Source: Burkholderiales bacterium
GTDB lineage: Bacteria; Pseudomonadota; Gammaproteobacteria; Burkholderiales; Ga0077523
NCBI GenBank assembly: GCA_019747905.1
Contig: JAIEQG010000080.1
Span: forward strand, 1-45,802
DNA: 45,802 nt
Reading direction: 5' to 3'
Part shown: positions 44,792-45,802 of the stretch, piece after piece
Layout: every line of letters begins with the position of its first letter
Numbering within the stretch: the stretch's first letter is position 1
The notes under the pieces: generated by a model
What the model saw: only the letters and a program-made list of their open reading frames with translations
Databases searched by the model: none
What the model was told of the DNA's origin: nothing
Made by a program: the position numbers and the translations under genes

Positions 44792-45325
44792 TCAGCACTC
44801 CCGCGCGCCCTTGGGGCAGGGCAGCATCGGCTGAGCGCGGCGCTTGGCGGGCGGCGGTGCAACTTCCGCTGCGGATGGTGGCGCTGGATTCACTTCGGCG
44901 GGGGGGACGGTACTCACCTCGAGTTCGGCATAGGGGCCGGTGTACTTGCCGCTGCCGTCGTATTCGGGGCGCACCTTGCCGGTCGAGCGGTAAGCGGGCA
45001 GGAGCTCCTCGTCGGACCCCCTGGGCATGGCCGGCCTGGTTGCGCTGATCCGCCCGAACGCCTCGGTGCTGGCGGGTACTTCGGCTCGCAGGGCCTCCAT
45101 GCGTTGTTGGCGTCGTTCCAGGGCGCGATTGCGGATGGCCACCGCGCAGTAGGGATAGCAATGCGAGGCGAGCGGCGTGGGATACACGTAGCCGTAGACG
45201 GGAACGGGGACGTACACGATGTCGGCGACCGCGTAGCGTTGCCCATGGGCACTGTGCGCGCCAACGAGCCCTGCCGCCAGGACCCAAACGGCCATTAGAT
45301 TGTGCTGACGAAGCCGCGACTTCAT
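44792..45325 (-). CDS. Exported proline-rich protein of unknown function
   Basis: A 177-residue protein with a signal peptide ending near SAHGQ. The mature N-terminus is rich in tyrosine, valine and proline (VYVPVPVYGYVYPTP), followed by a helical RNRALERRQQRME part. The C-terminus is proline-rich and ends in two cysteines (MLPCPKGAREC). Start 45325 has GAGG 8 bases ahead. It is co-directional with the EEP hydrolase gene, 25 bases away, and may share its transcript. No family recognised. Confidence 0.65.
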   Translation of the reverse strand: MKSRLRQHNLMAVWVLAAGLVGAHSAHGQRYAVADIVYVPVPVYGYVYPTPLASHCYPYCAVAIRNRALERRQQRMEALRAEVPASTEAFGRISATRPAMPRGSDEELLPAYRSTGKVRPEYDGSGKYTGPYAELEVSTVPPAEVNPAPPSAAEVAPPPAKRRAQPMLPCPKGAREC

Positions 45326-45407
45326 GGGGCTACCTCGTTCTGCGATGCGAGGCATGCCTCGCGCCGGGTATGTGGATCACAAGAACCAACCGACGGGGCC
45401 TACCAAC

Positions 45408-45435
45408 GAGAAGCCCCGCCAGGGCGGGGCTTCTC
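45408..45435 (-). terminator. Perfect 13-base hairpin after the small gene
   Basis: GAGAAGCCCCGCC and GGCGGGGCTTCTC pair perfectly around AG. It lies 21 bases past the stop of the 50-residue gene at 45457-45609. The T content after the stem is low on the minus strand (GTTGGTAGG), so termination strength is uncertain. Confidence 0.65.
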
Positions 45436-45456
45436 GCGCGGCGGTCGGATTGAGTT

Positions 45457-45609
45457 TCAGGCGTGTGCGGGAACCGGTCGTTCCTGCTGTTCGCGCGTCG
45501 GCGCCGGTTGTGGAACCGTCTCACGCGTCTGCCTGGCTTTCTCGTTTTCCTCGCGCTCCCGCTCCTGTGCGAGCTGCGCCCAGTACAACCATTCGAACTC
45601 GAAGCACAT
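45457..45609 (-). CDS. Small protein MCFEFEWLYWAQ..., unknown function
   Basis: A 50-residue protein. ATG 45609 is chosen for the GGAGGAG about 6 bases ahead; the frame extends upstream without support. An aromatic N-terminus (CFEFEWLYWAQ) leads into a highly charged helix (AQEREREENEKARQTRE) and a proline-containing tail. It is followed by a strong hairpin. I recall similar short hypothetical proteins starting MCFE in betaproteobacteria but can assign no function. Confidence 0.55.
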   Translation of the reverse strand: MCFEFEWLYWAQLAQEREREENEKARQTRETVPQPAPTREQQERPVPAHA

Positions 45610-45767
45610 GGTGAGCTCCTCCATGGATTCGTGAGTCACGCATTGATTCCACGACTTCTTGTTGTTGTTCGATGCTACGTCCGGCCGGAGGCCATGGCAA
45701 CCGAGGCGCATGCTGCAATGCGCAACATGGAATTCCCCCAGCTCTCCGGACACTACGCTAAGCCCGC

Positions 45768-45802
45768 ATGAGTACGTTCGAACTCGATGGGGCTGACCTG
45801 CC
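45768..45802 (+). CDS. Start of a gene cut by the window edge
   Basis: ATG at 45768 opens a frame reading MSTFELDGADL to the end of the window. No ribosome site is obvious ahead of it (CTAAGCCCGC). Only 11 residues are visible, too few to name a family. Confidence 0.4.
   Translation, partial: MSTFELDGADL

Overview
The window is ordinary chromosome of a high-GC betaproteobacterium. The strongest reason is the conserved block CNP1-like lipoprotein / proB / obgE / rpmA / rplU / ispB / tRNA-Pro / PP0621-like protein / pilS / pilR / ampD, next to nrdA-nrdB. Other support comes from the rubrerythrin / Fe-S protein / DUF3501 trio, a lysine-alanine histone H1-like protein ending in a WPFP tail, and DUF2946, DUF2322 and DUF3025 proteins. 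No rRNA, phage module, CRISPR array or complete transposon was seen.

Left part (1-9150): a molybdenum hydroxylase locus of the form II CO-dehydrogenase-like type is split into a minus-strand coxS-coxM-coxD arm and a divergent plus-strand large subunit. The 3' end of the coxD-type MoxR ATPase gene is present twice. The two copies lie 1375 bases apart and flank one lower-GC gene of unknown function that has a possible nuclease-like motif, which looks like site-directed insertion of a one-gene island. An LhgO-type oxidoreductase, an exported thiol peroxidase without its usual resolving cysteine, and a DUF3025 protein follow.

Accessory part (9266-18709): an MFS transporter, an outer-membrane barrel, a DUF3237 protein, a small exported protein, a glutathione S-transferase, a 1058-residue regulator (NTPase plus C-terminal winged helix and BTAD), a serine hydrolase and a membrane-fusion-type adaptor. 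Three copies of a direct repeat ACCGAT-N5-ACCGAT (11-base period) lie in three promoter regions around the regulator. This is the layout expected of binding sites for a BTAD (SARP-like) regulator, so I read the region as a probable local regulon.

Stress and core part (18710-36028): a rubrerythrin operon with a near-consensus sigma-70 promoter and a palindromic operator candidate; a compound palindrome cluster that overlaps the end of proB; the conserved translation, isoprenoid and type IV pilus regulatory genes; then ampD, a histone-deacetylase-family hydrolase, and nrdAB with NrdR-box-like palindromes in a 393-base leader. Two related 90-base inverted-repeat elements (REPIN-like) sit after lhgO and between pilR and ampD.

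Right part (36029-45802): histone H1-like protein, DUF2946, a second GST, DUF2322, an otnK-otnC pair preceded by a short overlapping leader frame, a MATE exporter, a Tat-exported RidA-like protein, an EEP-family hydrolase and several small exported or unknown proteins. The window ends in the first codons of another gene. Functional statements rest on motif recognition by eye; no database search was possible.
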